Source: Diospyros lotus
Taxonomy: Eukaryota > Streptophyta > Magnoliopsida > Ericales > Ebenaceae
Length of the DNA stretch: 64,000 bases
Direction of reading: 5' to 3'
NCBI RefSeq assembly: GCF_014633365.1
Contig: NC_068344.1
Location: forward strand, 36,516,670-36,580,669
Position 1 is the first letter of the stretch; every line of letters begins with the position of its first letter. Below the pieces are notes generated by a model. The model was not told the DNA's origin and made no database searches. It was given only the letters and a program-made list of their open reading frames with translations. The translations under genes were made by a program, and so were the position numbers. This document shows positions 36,645 through 48,224 of this stretch, one piece after another.

Positions 36645-39422
36645 CTAATTCTGAGCAAGGCGGAGGCTGAGTGAGTCATAACGGATTCTGGCCAAGGAGG
36701 AGGCTCGCGGGAATCGGAGCAAGTCAATGGGCAAGCTTGGGCCAGCATCCAGCCTCGCCTGTAAAGACAGCTTCTCAAGTGAAGGGCAGTGTCCGAGTAC
36801 AAATTTGATGAAATCCATTTGACATCTCACGTGACTAATGTAATAAATGGAAACGGACCGCAACTGAGTCAATGCAATACCATCGTACTCTTCTTCTTCT
36901 GGCCTGGTCCCATCAGCTTCCGTTTCTGAAATATTCGACCCTTCGTAAACCTGCAGAAGAAACATATCAAAGTTTAGAAGTGTATAAACGATCGGTTGGA
37001 TTATAAATTGAATCAAAATTAAGTAATTAAATTAATTGAACTTAGAGATAAAATCGAATGGAATCAACCGATTAAACTAAATAACCAAATATAAATTGAA
37101 TTGAAAATAAAACTAACACAAAAAATTATACTTTTCGATAGACGAAAAAAACTAAACTAACCGATTAACAAAAAAAAATTAAAAATCAATTGTAAACTTC
37201 AAGCACCAACTCAAGAAAAGATTTAAAAAAGTCACATCGTTTTATATTTTAGTTGGTTCAGTTAGTTTCATTATTCAGAAAAATAAAAAATTGAACTTCT
37301 TAGAAAATATAACCACATTGAATTATTGTAAGAAAATAATTGAGCTGAACCAACATGTTCGATCGATTCGATAAGTTCGATTAAACCAAATTTCTACTTT
37401 TTCTTACATGAAACATATATATATATGCATATATATAGGTGGCTCTTGGATGAATTTAATCTTATGGTGAAAAGCATCATTGTGAAAAGTTATTTATTTT
37501 AAGTAGTGTTTGTTAAAATGAGTAAGATAAGATTGTATTAAGAAAATGTTGAAATAGTTTTCGAACCATATCAGATCAAAATAAGGTTGTGAAGGATTCA
37601 AAGATTTTTATCAAGTTGTTCGTTCATTTTTTAAGAATGTACTTGAGAACACAAGCGTCATTTTTTCTTATTCGTAAGAATCAATATATGTTTATCTAGA
37701 GGAGAAAAGAGATAAACATATTTGAAAAAATTTAGATAAAAAGTTATGTGATTTTTTTTTCAAAAGTCGTTAGATAAATTTAACAAATATATTGAAAGTG
37801 ACAAAATTTTGAAATATTTTTCATATCTTACTTTTTTTATCTATATCTTGATTAACAAATACTACTTTAATAGCAAAGGTATGGATATATATATCATGGA
37901 ACATTGATCATCGTTTGTCACTATAATCTAATTGAGACTAGATTCATATTTTCATATTTTTTCGTGTAGTCATTTAATCTTTTCGTTATTTCAATTACAT
38001 ACTTATATCTGTATTTTTTAATAAATTTAATTCCCATATTTTAACTTCTTTTCGTATGGCAATTTTTTTTGTTTCGATCATAGAGGTATAAAAAACAAAA
38101 AATTTAGCTTGGTATAAAAAAAATAAAAGTACAGGAATTAAATTAATAATGTTTCGATCATATAGGTATATATGATCGAAACAATAAAAAATTCAACTTG
38201 GAATGAAAAAAATTAAAAGTACAAGAATTAAATTAATAAAAAATACAACTCTATAAATATAAAAGAAAACTGTAAAGTGAAGACTTACCAGCCATATGAC
38301 AAGATGCCTCAAATTAGGAGAGCTTCGGAGAAGACAGAAGACTGCCCGACGCTCCAACACATTGTTGAAATCTATGGTTATGAAAAGGTAATTCAAACTC
38401 AAACATAGAGTTGGCAGCCTCTTTGGTATCACTCCAGCAGCCAAATACTGATAAAAAAAATAACAAAATATCATCAACGTACTCGATCTATGCGAAGAAT
38501 CGATTGGACAGGTAACAACAATTATGAAATTGTGGCGTACCTTGCGAGATTGGCCCTTGAGCTCAAGCGTATGGAGAGAAGGCAAATCAGCAAAAAACAT
38601 GATCAAATTGCAAGTAGAACCAGCAACAATTGGATTCTGATCGGTGCTTTCATGCAAGCAAACCGAGACGGATGTTAGATTGAATGTTTGCTCAAAGGCA
38701 ATGTGATGGAAATTGCCTCTGACGGTGGCGGACCTGAGATTGGGAGCTCGGATTTTAGCGACGGAGAAGCCGCCGAAGTCTAATAACTTCAGTTCTTGGA
38801 GCAGAGGCGAGTTGCAGATCACGCGATCAAACGTGTGTTGATCCATGGTTACTTGCTCGAGATGAAGAGTCGTCAAGCCTCGGAAGCCTTTGAAAGCCAA
38901 CGGAGCTCTCAACGCACAATTGGACAATTTCAGAAACCCCATGTCGTGGAAGGAATACAACGAAGAATGCAGCTCGTAGCGGTCGCCTTTCTCGATTTCG
39001 AGTGTGATTGCATTGACGGAACGTTTAGAGAGATGGCGAATACACCGATCAAAGTCGCTAACACCCTGAAGATCTGATAATGGGAGTCCAATTAGCTCGT
39101 GCCTGGGAGCCGTATCGAGGAAGACGACGCGATTTATACTACACAAGAGGTGGTTTCTCACGGATGCTTGTGCTGGACCATTAGGGCAAGAACTGACTGC
39201 AAATTGATCGTTGAACTGAAGATGAGGATGTGATAGCCATTTGTTCTTCCAGTCCTTGGACAAGACGCCGGTCCTTGCTGCTTCTTTTAGCGACAATTTC
39301 ATCAGAATCTCCTCCAATAATTCCACTGGTAAGTTCGACAGCCTGTCTACATCATCCATGGCGGTTTCGCAAGAGATTTTGTGCAATGTTCTTGGCTCTG
39401 TAAACATCAAAGTAGAAGACAT
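36645..39422 (-). CDS. F-box/LRR (FBD-type) protein
   Basis: Probable substrate adaptor of SCF ubiquitin ligases. Exons 39422-38541, 38447-38289 and 36950-36645 join at phase 0 to 448 aa. The F-box is at about 24-64 (LSNLPVELLEEILMKLSLKE, then LSKDWKNKW), followed by leucine-rich repeats typical of the plant F-box/LRR family (GFLKLSNCALRAPLAFKGF, LTTLHLEQVTM, LLQELKLLDFGG, LPSLHTLELKG). The last exon (EEEEYDGIALTQL ... MDFIKFVLGHCPSLEKLSL) resembles the C-terminal part of FBD proteins. Start uncertain: Met1 at 39422 or Met22 at 39359. The text TTTACAG/AGCC at about codon 8 also looks like a splice acceptor, so an upstream exon is possible. Intron 2 (36951-38288) holds a MITE. Substrate unknown. 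Confidence 0.85.
37498..37870. mobile_element. MITE, GTAGYGTTTGTTAA family (copy 2), in F-box gene intron 2
   Basis: Element 37503-37865 (363 bp). The left end is GTAGTGTTTGTTAAAATG; the right end read inward is GTAGTATTTGTTAATCAAG. TTTAA lies on both sides (37498-37502, 37866-37870). It shares ends and inner AAGATA-rich text with 2252-2621. Non-coding. Confidence 0.7.
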
Positions 39423-39803
39423 TTAGACAGAAATCATCCTTACAGATCAGTGAAGAGTGTGTTGGTCACGATAATAAAAGAATCCCATACATATCATTAT
39501 TACATAACATTTAAAATATCAAATTAATATAAATACATTCGTTCCAAATTAATTTTATATATTAAATAAAATTATACTTAATTAAGTAAATTTGAATCTA
39601 AATATCAAAATTAAAAATTTAAAAATTTACAAAAAATATTAAATTATTTTTATTATTAGCCCGACAAACAAAATTTTCAAAATATATGATCCGATGTTTG
39701 AAATGAATAATTATAGTATAGTTTTCAAAAATCACTTTTTTTCTTTTTTTAACTTAGTCTATGATCATTTCGATTAATAATTGATTTTCAAATCCTTTAA
39801 CAA
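39423..39803. other. 5' flank of F-box gene
   Basis: AT-rich, no coding signal. It should contain the F-box promoter. The stretch just above the start codon is partly conserved in the broken copy at 47200-47372, which shows that untranslated sequence was copied too. Confidence 0.35.
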
Positions 39804-40001
39804 TAAGGGTGTGTTTGATAAGGGTGAAAAATGGGATAAAATTCATTTTTCATCAAATAAATTTTTTTTTCATGAAATTTGAATTTCATCTTAATTTAAA
39901 AAATGAAGATTTTCTTTAAAATCAAGAAATAAAGATTCGTAAAGGGTGGGTAAGAATTGAAATTATGCCTAACTTTTCACCCCTAATCAAATATACCCTA
40001 A
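39804..40001. mobile_element. Tourist-like MITE upstream of F-box gene
   Basis: Element 39807-39998 (192 bp) with TAA on both sides (39804-39806, 39999-40001). The ends GGGTGTGTTTGATAAGGGTG and, read inward from the right, GGGTATATTTGATTAGGGGT are a near-perfect inverted repeat and continue as GAAAA. Ends and TAA target fit PIF/Harbinger MITEs and resemble those at 3208-3685. Confidence 0.75.
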
Positions 40002-41393
40002 CCGTCTCTTTACGCTTTACCTAAATTGATGAATAATATATATGTTAGTACGTATTTAAATTAATAACTAAAATACATACATATATATAATATTCAAAAT
40101 GAAAATTACATATAAAAGTAAATTTTATACATACATTCGTCTTTGCGAGCTGAAATCTTCTTGATTTGTTGACTCTAAATTCTTGAACATATGAAGAATA
40201 CTTTTTTTTTGTATCTTTTGCTTCTATATATATATATATAGTGCTAATTAAAGTCATCTCCTAATCAGATTAGATTTTTTTTATTTAAGAAAGTATTGTC
40301 CAACTGAAAGATCATTTAGAAACATTTCCTAATCCATTTAGGTTTTGTATTATAATAAATATTATATATATATATACTTATGAGTCTTAATTAGCCATCT
40401 CTAGAATTTTTATAAATGGGTCATACTTTAAGCAAACAAAAATCTATATCTATTTTACCAAAAAAAAAAAATTCTATTTCTATATATTAATCTTATTTTG
40501 ATTTTGGGAAGCTTAGAAGCATAAAGATAAGTATATCTATTATTATTAGTTTGTAATAAAGATTTTTTTATTTAGAAAAATTAGATTTATTTTTCAAAAT
40601 ATATCTATTATTTTTATTTTTGTAATAAAAACAAGATATTCTTCTCTAAGATATTTATATATATATATATATTAGTTTATATAAATTTTAGAAGGGAATG
40701 TATGAAATAAAAATTAATTAAAAAAATACTTTTTTTTATATTAGACAATACCAATTAAAATATTCACAAGTGACACTAATTTAGGTTAGCGGCGTCTTCG
40801 ATCAAGTTTTAAATTTTGAAACTCTCAGGACATAAATCGAGCTATAAGATGAGTAATACGCGAGTATCAATATAGTGGATTGCGAGTTCGATTCTCAGTT
40901 TACACAATGACCAAATGCCCAACTTGCGATTTAACTCTCTTGACGTAATTGAGAGCACGAACACCAAGAACCATGCAAGTGTCAAGAGCGATCATTCCAA
41001 ATTTTAAATTTTGAACTCGAAATCAATTCAATCACAAAGTAAATCGAATTAACCCAATCAATTACGTTGGTTTTGGTCGAGTCTTGTCTCAAATTAAAAT
41101 TTTATGCAATTATAATTTAGTCTAAAGTCTACTTCACACTAAAAATATGGATTTTAAAAAATATTTTTTAATTTTTAATTCTAATTTTATAATTAAAATT
41201 GAAAATTTTAAAAATATCAAAAATATATTTTTTAATTCATAGTATAGAGTTGAAAAAATAAAAAAATTAACTTTTAAAATTAAAATAATTTTAATTTTCT
41301 AAATTTAATCAATAAGGGATAAGATGGTAAAATAATAAATAAAATTTATTATTTATTATTTGGAGTTGAGTACAACCCGACCCGCGACCCGGG
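40002..41393. other. Intergenic DNA between F-box and cytochrome b5-like genes
   Basis: Apart from the SINE-like copy this is AT-rich with TATATA runs (40230-40243, 40365-40377, 40657-40672). The region 41100-41340 is A/T-rich with no coding signal. It becomes abruptly GC-rich at about 41370, where the next promoter starts. Confidence 0.4.
40824..40998 (+). repeat. SINE-like repeat, copy 1
   Basis: About 175 bp that aligns end to end with 59891-60058. Shared landmarks in order: CTCAGGACATAA, TCGAGC, ATGAGTAATACG, AGTTCGAT, CAATGACCAAATG, TGCGATTTA, GACGTAATTGAGAGCACGA and CATTCC. The AGTTCGATTCTC part resembles a pol III B box and the TCGAGC part a weak A box, so a tRNA-derived SINE is inferred. 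It is not a functional tRNA gene because no cloverleaf closes. Confidence 0.6.
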
Positions 41394-41401
41394 TATAAAT
41401 A
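41394..41401 (+). promoter_or_regulatory. TATA box of cytochrome b5-like gene
   Basis: A perfect TATAAATA preceded by CCCGGG and followed by GGGG. Transcription would start about 30 bp downstream (near 41430). A GC-rich, pyrimidine-rich leader follows to a consensus donor (TTG/GTAAGA at 41605), suggesting an intron in the 5' UTR that ends shortly before the ATG at 41971. Confidence 0.65.
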
Positions 41402-41970
41402 GGGGAAACCCCTTAGGGATTTCTCATACCAAACCCGCACCGTCGCCAGACCAGCCCCCTCCCTTCTGCAACGTCGCCCTCTCCGGCCTCCCTCTCCTCC
41501 GTCTTTGTCTCGCCTCACCGCAAGCCTCCGACGTTGATCGCTACTTCAACCACCGACCGCCTCGGCTGTTATCTGGCGCCGCATAGTCACTTGTCCGACC
41601 GTTGGTAAGATGTCCGTCGACTAGTTTTGCCATCTATATATATTCGCATTTTGATAGGTTTTTGCGAAAATTAAAATGTAGATCTACTAAGACCCAACCG
41701 TTAGATCTTTGTGATTTCAAACTTGTGAATGCACTTTCTTTTCCTGAAATTCTTTCTTCATACAATGTTTATATTTAGAGGCACGCCGCACATATAGATA
41801 TCATACACATAGTTGCATCTATATGTTGTAGTTTCCAAATGCTGGATTATTTATAGTCTGTTTTAGTAAAATTTCAGTTTTATGTATAGATTTTATTTAT
41901 TTATATTTTGACATTACTTTTCGGATTTTTTTTGGATGTTTGAGAAGCGAGGTGATCTCAGTCTACATAT

Positions 41971-43398
41971 ATGGTGACAGTAGTGGTGGCATTGGTGTTG
42001 GGAATCTTATTGGGGGCTCTGTATTTGATCCCAGGACGGCTTAAATCTAGTAATCTTCATATACTTCTTTGTTGACCTTTTCATTTTTCTCATACTCTTG
42101 TAAATTAGAGTATATGATGTTTTCATTCAATGTCTGATAATAGGGAAGTCATTTAATTGCAGGTAATAACAAAAAGGCTTGGGCATATGTAAATGACAAG
42201 GTACTTCTTTTTTATGCTAATTGACCCATGGATCTCTTCTTTCTCAGGATGTATTTCTTCAAACAGGAAGATCGCTTTTTTTTCATTTTTTTTGAATTTT
42301 ACATTTTAGGCATCCAAAGCATACACCAGAGCTGAAGTGTCCTTGCACAACAAGCGGACAGATTGTTGGATTATCATCAAGGACAAGGTTTTATCATGCT
42401 TCATACGTTCAAAAATCACATAAAAGCTTTAAAGCCAGTGATACTAATGTGGTCAGACCTGTGTAGTTTTTTGCTATTTTTTTGATTTCCCATCTTTTGT
42501 TACCATCAATTTTGAAAATAATTGCAGGTGTATGATGTTACCTCATATGTGGAGGAACACCCTGGTGGTGATGCTATACTAGCTCATGCTGGAGACGATT
42601 CCACTGAAGGGTTCTACGGGTAAGTGTGTGCCTAAAAATGAATTTTGTGCACAACCTTGTTTTGCTGTTGTATAAAATTGCTTATTCTTTTATCCATATG
42701 TGTAAAATTTGGTGTCAAATTAAATGAACTTTTTTATTGATGATATTGTGGCGCAATTGGAATTAAAACATATCCAATGAAGTTGCCCTGCCTGGTCATT
42801 CTGGTGTTTCTGTTCTTTCTTTCTTTTCTTTTTTTTCCCTGTTTCCCAAACCAAAAATTATGAGAACTTCCATAACGGCTTTGCTTTCATATGGTTTTTG
42901 TTTTTACTAGTTTTAGTTTTGGAACCAATGAAAATGTGCTTTCTTTTGTTATTTTCTTAAAAGTTAGAACTAGGATTTTTTGATAAATTTCTTGAAAGTT
43001 GTTTCTGAATCCAGTTTCTCAAATGGGTACGCTCAGATTTGTTTAATTTCTGAAAGAAAAAATATTTTTTGGAATCATAACCAGTCGAGTCGAAAGAAAA
43101 CTTAGTTCAAACCCTTAAGACAAAATGGTCTTTACAGAAAATATGGCCAAGGGTAGAGTTGCATGGATATCTAGAATTTGTATTAACCCTTGTAATCGTT
43201 GTTATGTATCATCAATCCAATCAAAATTGAGCTGCCTTCAGAATCTGTCATTTCTTATTTTTCTGACTCTGCTTGCTTTTATATCCATGTTATATTTACT
43301 ACCTCTTTGCACCCATATGTGGATGCAGTCCCCAACATGCAACCAGAGTCTTCGATATGATAGGCGATTTTTACATTGGAGATTTGATGAAGAATTAA
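41971..43398 (+). CDS. CB5LP: Membrane-anchored cytochrome b5-like protein (CB5LP type)
   Basis: Small heme-binding electron carrier. Exons 41971-42049, 42163-42200, 42310-42387, 42528-42619 and 43329-43398 join in frame to 118 aa, close to the Arabidopsis CB5LP length. The N-terminal 20 residues are hydrophobic (VVVALVLGILLGALYLI), a signal anchor. The b5 fold follows: HNKRTDCWIIIKDKVYDVTS, then EEHPGG with heme ligand His76 and GPQHATRVF with His99. Unlike ordinary cytochrome b5, which is anchored at the C-terminus, this protein ends at IGDLMKN just after the heme fold, as in CB5LP. An alternative reading is a truncated b5, but the N-terminal anchor and close motif match favour CB5LP. A probable 5' UTR intron lies at 41605 to about 41960. 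Confidence 0.92.
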
Positions 43399-43854
43399 TG
43401 GTAGTCGTAGGGAGCAATTTGTTTGTATTTTAACAGTAGATCACTTCCCTTGGAACTTCATTCTTCCCGGCCGTAAACTGCCATCATGTTCCTTCATTTC
43501 ACATTCATTATGAATTGATCCCTTTTGTATTGAATCTTGGTAAATTTATTTGAATTCCATCTCTTCTGTGTTCTATCCAGTATCCTGATTGAGGTAAGTT
43601 GACTGGGCATGCTAGTAAAAGTGTAAACCCCATGGAATAAGGTTAGGATTCAATATCTAGACAAGGACTAGCATTAGAACTATAATTATTCCAAAAAATT
43701 AATAAACCAAATTAAAAATTGTTATTAAGAATAATCACAATTAGTATCAACTTTAATTACTTGTAAATTAATGAAAACTATTATTATTGATCACATATTT
43801 GGTGTTATATGCATTAATATAGTAATTTTTTGACCTAAATATGAAAAGTTAAGA
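43399..43854. other. 3' flank of cytochrome b5-like gene
   Basis: Probable 3' UTR, then AT-rich DNA up to the Mutator-like element. No gene seen. Confidence 0.4.
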
Positions 43855-46560
43855 GCAAAGTAAGGGAAATTCTATTCACAGCGGGGGTTTTACTTTTCGC
43901 AGCCTTTCCCGCCAAAATTTTTCATCATTTTTCAAAAATCCTATTTTACCCTTCTCATCCCACCATATCATCTTCTTTCCATTTTTACTCTGCACAGTCA
44001 CTCCATCTCTCATTCTCTCTCATTATACCCATTTCTTTCTCTCTCACACCCATCTCTCCATCTCTTTCTCCTAATGAGCACACACACAAATATGTATATA
44101 TATATACAAACATATACACAGAGATAATTTATTATAATAAAATAAAATTAAAAAAATATAAATAAATAAATTATTTTTAAATATCTGTATTTTAAATAAT
44201 TATAAATTTTTTAACTAATTTTAAATTTTAAATTATCGTGAGTTAAATTTTTGATACTCAAAAAAATTTAAAATTAATTAATTTATCTTATTAAATTACT
44301 TAAAATTAGTTATTCAATCAACTAATTTAATAAGATATATATCTTTAAAAAATAGTTGAATTTATTTAAAGATATATGTATCTTTGTAAAAATAATTTAT
44401 TAAATAAATTCAACTAATTTATTTTTAAAAAGATTAATTAATTTAATTTATTTAAAGATAGCTGTATCTTTTTAAAAGAATTAACTAATTTATTTATTAA
44501 ATAAATTTAACTACTAAGATATATGTATCTTTTTAAAAAAGAATTTATTTATTTATTTATATTTTTTATTTTTTATTTTATTTTATTGTATTATAATAAA
44601 AAATTAATCAAAATAAAAAAAAATCCCCAAAAGCCAACTTTCGGGAAACATTGGGTTCCTCGAAAGCTAGCTTTCGGGGAACATTTTGATAGTCAAAAAA
44701 AATTTAAAATTAGTTATTTTATTTTATTAAATTACTTAAAAATACATATACTTAAAATTAGTTATTCAATTAACTAATTTAATAAGATATATATCTTTAA
44801 AAATTAATTGAATTTATTTAAAGATATATGTATCTTTTTAAAAATAATTTATTAAATAAATTCAACTAATTTATTTTTTTAAAAAAATTAACTAATTTAA
44901 TTTATTTAAAGATGGATGTATCTTTTTAAAAGAATTAACTAATTTATTTATTAAATAAATTCAACTAATAAGATATATGTATCTTTTTAAAAAGATTTTA
45001 TTTATTTTATTATAATAAAAAAGTAATTAAAATAAAAAAAATTTCCCGAAAGTTGGCTTTTGGGGAACCCAACGTGCCCTGACCTCCAGCTTTCGGGGAA
45101 CCCAACGTTCCCCAAAAGCTGGGGGTCGGGAACGCCCCTGAAAGTCAGACCGCCCAATGCCTTTGAAACCCTCTGAAACCTGGGTTTCGGAGGCGCCCCA
45201 CGCCTCCAAACTCTAGAATTCGGAGGCATGGGATGCCTCCGAAGCTTTAATTTTTTTATATTTTATTTTTTATACAAATATTTGAAAAAACTTAATTTTT
45301 AATTAAATAGTGCTAATTAACATTTTTTATACTTAATTTTTTATTTAAGTATTGCACTAGAATAATTTAATTTTTAATACAAACAAATACATATTTTTTA
45401 CTTAATTTTTTTAATCTAATAATGGATTTTCCGAACCCGTGGGTTCGAAAAATCCATAGTTCCTCGAACTCCAAGGTTCGGCGAATATATGTTTTATTTT
45501 TTTATATTTTATATTTTATATAATTGTATTAACATATTTTTTATATAACATATTTTATATTAACATATTTTTTTATTTAAGTATTGGACTTGAATAATTT
45601 AATTTTTTTTAAAAATAAATACATATTTCTTCCTAAATTTTATTTAATATCATGTTGCCGAACTCCAGAGTTTGGGAAACACCATGTTTCCCGAACTCCA
45701 GCATTCGGGGAAGGCTAGCGTTCCCGAATGCCAAGTAGCCATTCACAAACATTCATCTCTTTAACATCTTCAAATCTCAACAATTTCGATTCACAAATAC
45801 AAGATTCACGAGACACAAAAAATAGATGAAAATAAATAATCACACACTATATATATATATATACAAAGACACACATACATATATATACACGCACACACAA
45901 ACACACAAATATATATATATGCACACATACATATAGATATATAGAGACAAATATATATATATATATGCACACATACATATAGATATATAGAGAGAGAGGA
46001 AGGAAGCTTGGCGGCCATGGCCGCCGAGCTTCCCTGAACCCTGGAGTTCGGGGGGCTCTCGAACCCTAGCATTCGGGGCTTTCAGTGTGCCCCGAACGTT
46101 GGAGTTCGGGGGACTTTAAGTCCCCCGAAAGCTGGAGTTCGGGGAGCTTCCCGAACCCTAGGGTTCGGGGGAGTGATTGATGAAGAGCTTCCTTCCTTCC
46201 TATATATATATATCTATATATATATGTTTGTGTGCTTCCTTCTATGTGCGTATATATATATGTTTGTTGTGTTAATGTATATATGTATATATAGGTGCAA
46301 CTGTTAATGTATATAGGTGTATATATGTGTGTGTATTTTTTGTTGTATTGATATTTTTTTGTTGTATTATATACATTGGATATGATATTTTTTTGTTATA
46401 GTGTCTTCGTTTTGGAAGGGATGGGTGGCGGGTAATTGATTGAGGAAGAAAGTGAATGTAAGAGTAAAAATGACTTTTCAAAATAGGATATTTTAAGTAT
46501 ATTAAAATATAATTGCGAAGAGTAAAACCCTCACTGTAAATAAAATTTCCCGCAAAGTAA
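43855..46560. mobile_element. Non-autonomous Mutator-like element A with palindromic GC motifs
   Basis: Element 43864-46551 (2688 bp) flanked by the identical 9-mer GCAAAGTAA (43855-43863, 46552-46560). Terminal inverted repeats of 38 bp (43864-43901 and 46514-46551) match at 33 positions; cores are GGGAAATT and GGGTTTTACT. The interior alternates AT-rich DNA with GC-rich patches (44630-44690, 45045-45240, 45425-45490, 45655-45740, 46010-46180) packed with self-complementary motifs such as CCGAACTCCAGCATTCGG. It also contains repeated AGATATATGTATCTTT hairpins (44330-44990) and a near-exact duplicated TATATATGCACACATACATA tract (45915-45990). No transposase frame is recognisable. Confidence 0.8.
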
Positions 46561-46599
46561 TTTGTCTCGTGTTAATGGAGGCAAACGTGACTGACAGTA

Positions 46600-47100
46600 A
46601 AATTTAATTAGACATATTAATAGTCACTAATAAAATTATTAGTGGCCGTTTAACATATTTGACTCTCATTCATCTTTTGCAGCAAAAAAGAAGTGTCGCT
46701 AATAATAGCACTTTTGGAACCAAAAAAAATTGTTGCTATAGTATTTTACACCACAAAAAACTTCGTCTCTAATAGTACTTTTAGCGACAAAATGTTTTGC
46801 TAATTTTATTTTTGAGGCAGATTTATTAGTCAGTATATGTACTTTTTGCAATCTATATGTATGTTTTTTAGACAAATTTATTAGTTGTTATGTATACTTT
46901 TTCATATAACCAATTCATTGTCGCTAAAGATACAATTAGCGACGCTAGCACCTATAGCAATTATTGTAATTCCTTTTAATAGTTTTAGAGGCATATAACT
47001 GACTTTGTGAGGCACATAAAATTGACCCCAAATCATAGTTTTATGGCAATAAATGTCGGTATCACCTTGAAAATCTCGACGACAGGACTTTAGCCCATGC
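46600..47100. mobile_element. CACTA-like remnant with GTCGCTAA motifs
   Basis: The words GTCGCTAATAATAGCAC (46697), TTTAGCGAC (46787), GTCGCTAAAGAT (46921) and TTAGCGACGCTAGCACC (46936) recur in both orientations. Repeated GTCGCTAA/TTAGCGAC subterminal motifs are common in plant CACTA transposons. No CACTA terminus or transposase is visible, so the class is tentative. Confidence 0.35.
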
Positions 47101-47199
47101 AAAGGGACAGCGTTGAGGGAGACAAAGCTATTTACAATACATTAGAGCCTACATTTTATGGCAGTTTGTGTTCGAAAAAGGCAAGAATCAGCAGTGAAT

Positions 47200-47372
47200 T
47201 GATCCTAAGACATCGGTTCTTGCTGCTTCCTTTAGTGACAGGTTCGACAAGATCTCCCCTATTAGTTCCTCCAATAAGCTTGGTAGCTTGTTTTCATCCA
47301 CGAGGGTTCGGTAATTAGGGTTTTTGCTTAAGGTTCTTGTGTTTTGTAAACATCAAAGTAGAGAAAGTTTAG
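47200..47372 (-). pseudogene. Fragment of F-box gene exon 1 (degenerate copy)
   Basis: The plus strand here aligns with 39260-39430, the start of the F-box/LRR gene at 36645-39422. Shared blocks: GTTCTTGCTGCTTCCTTTAG, the TCTCC...TTCCTCCAATAA region, and TTCTTGT..TGTAAACATCAAAGTAGA extending past the start codon. It covers the first 50-60 codons and some 5' UTR, then stops. Substitutions and short gaps destroy the frame. It lies between a CACTA-like remnant and a MITE, so transposon movement or local duplication and decay are both possible. Confidence 0.7.
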
Positions 47373-47638
47373 AAAGAAGGGAAATGTTATACCCACAAAT
47401 AAGTAAATACAAATTTATAATAATTTTATTTAAAATTAATAATAATGAATAAATTTATTATTCGTAATAGTTTATAATAGTTCATAATAGTGGATTAATA
47501 ATAGTTTATCCACGATGTATTTTTTCTTGTCAATTTAAGAAAATTATTTGTCAAACTTAATCATGAGTATAACATTTTTCTAAAAGAATCATGTTAAGAG
47601 ATAAGGTGGTTGAGCAAGCTTTTATAGCTCAAAACATA

Positions 47639-48224
47639 GGGTGTTTGGCTTACCGGTTTGATGACTTATGACTTGCTCATTTAACTTATAAGTTATTTTA
47701 TTTTTATTTTTTTTTATTACATGCTTATTAAAATCTAAGAACTTAAACGTTGCCAACCTTATAAATTATTTTAACAGCATTTTCAAAAAGCTACTTCCCT
47801 TAGCTTTTTGCATTGACCAAGTAAATTATTAATTTACCCTCAAACAAAATATATATTTCTAATCTTTACCTTTCTTCATCCATCTATCTTCTATGTCGTC
47901 GTCGTCGCCAAACCCATCTGTGGTTGCTGTCTCTAGTCAAGACCATCTCCATCATATATACATATATATATGTGTGTGTTTTAATGTATATTGAATTAAT
48001 ATATGTAATATTTTTATTAATTTTATTTATATTATTTAACATGTCTATTTTTATCTTTTTATCAAATTTTGATAGTTTATCAGTTCTTTCAAAATAGACA
48101 CATAATTATATAACTAACAGTTTAAAGCACATTTTTTCAAACAGATTATCAATTTAAACGCTATCCAACTTTTAAGTTTTATACAACTTAAAAACTCATT
48201 TTAAGAAAGGCAAGTGGAACACCC
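47639..48224. mobile_element. hAT-like MITE with GGGTGTT ends
   Basis: The left end GGGTGTTTGGCTTACC and the right end read inward (GGGTGTTCCACTTGCC) form an imperfect 16-bp inverted repeat. CTCAAA occurs near both flanks (47628-47633, 48226-48231) but is not perfectly placed. Inner text TTATAAGTTATTTTA / CTTAAAAACTCATTTTA is typical of plant hAT MITEs. Confidence 0.45.

Noticed and set aside
40889..40910. Possible tRNA gene (B-box-like AGTTCGATTC)
   Set aside because: No acceptor stem or cloverleaf can be closed, and the sequence recurs as a dispersed repeat, so it is read as SINE-like.
43125..43433. 102-aa frame overlapping the last cytochrome b5-like exon
   Set aside because: It reads intron sequence in a different frame from the conserved GPQHATRVF exon.
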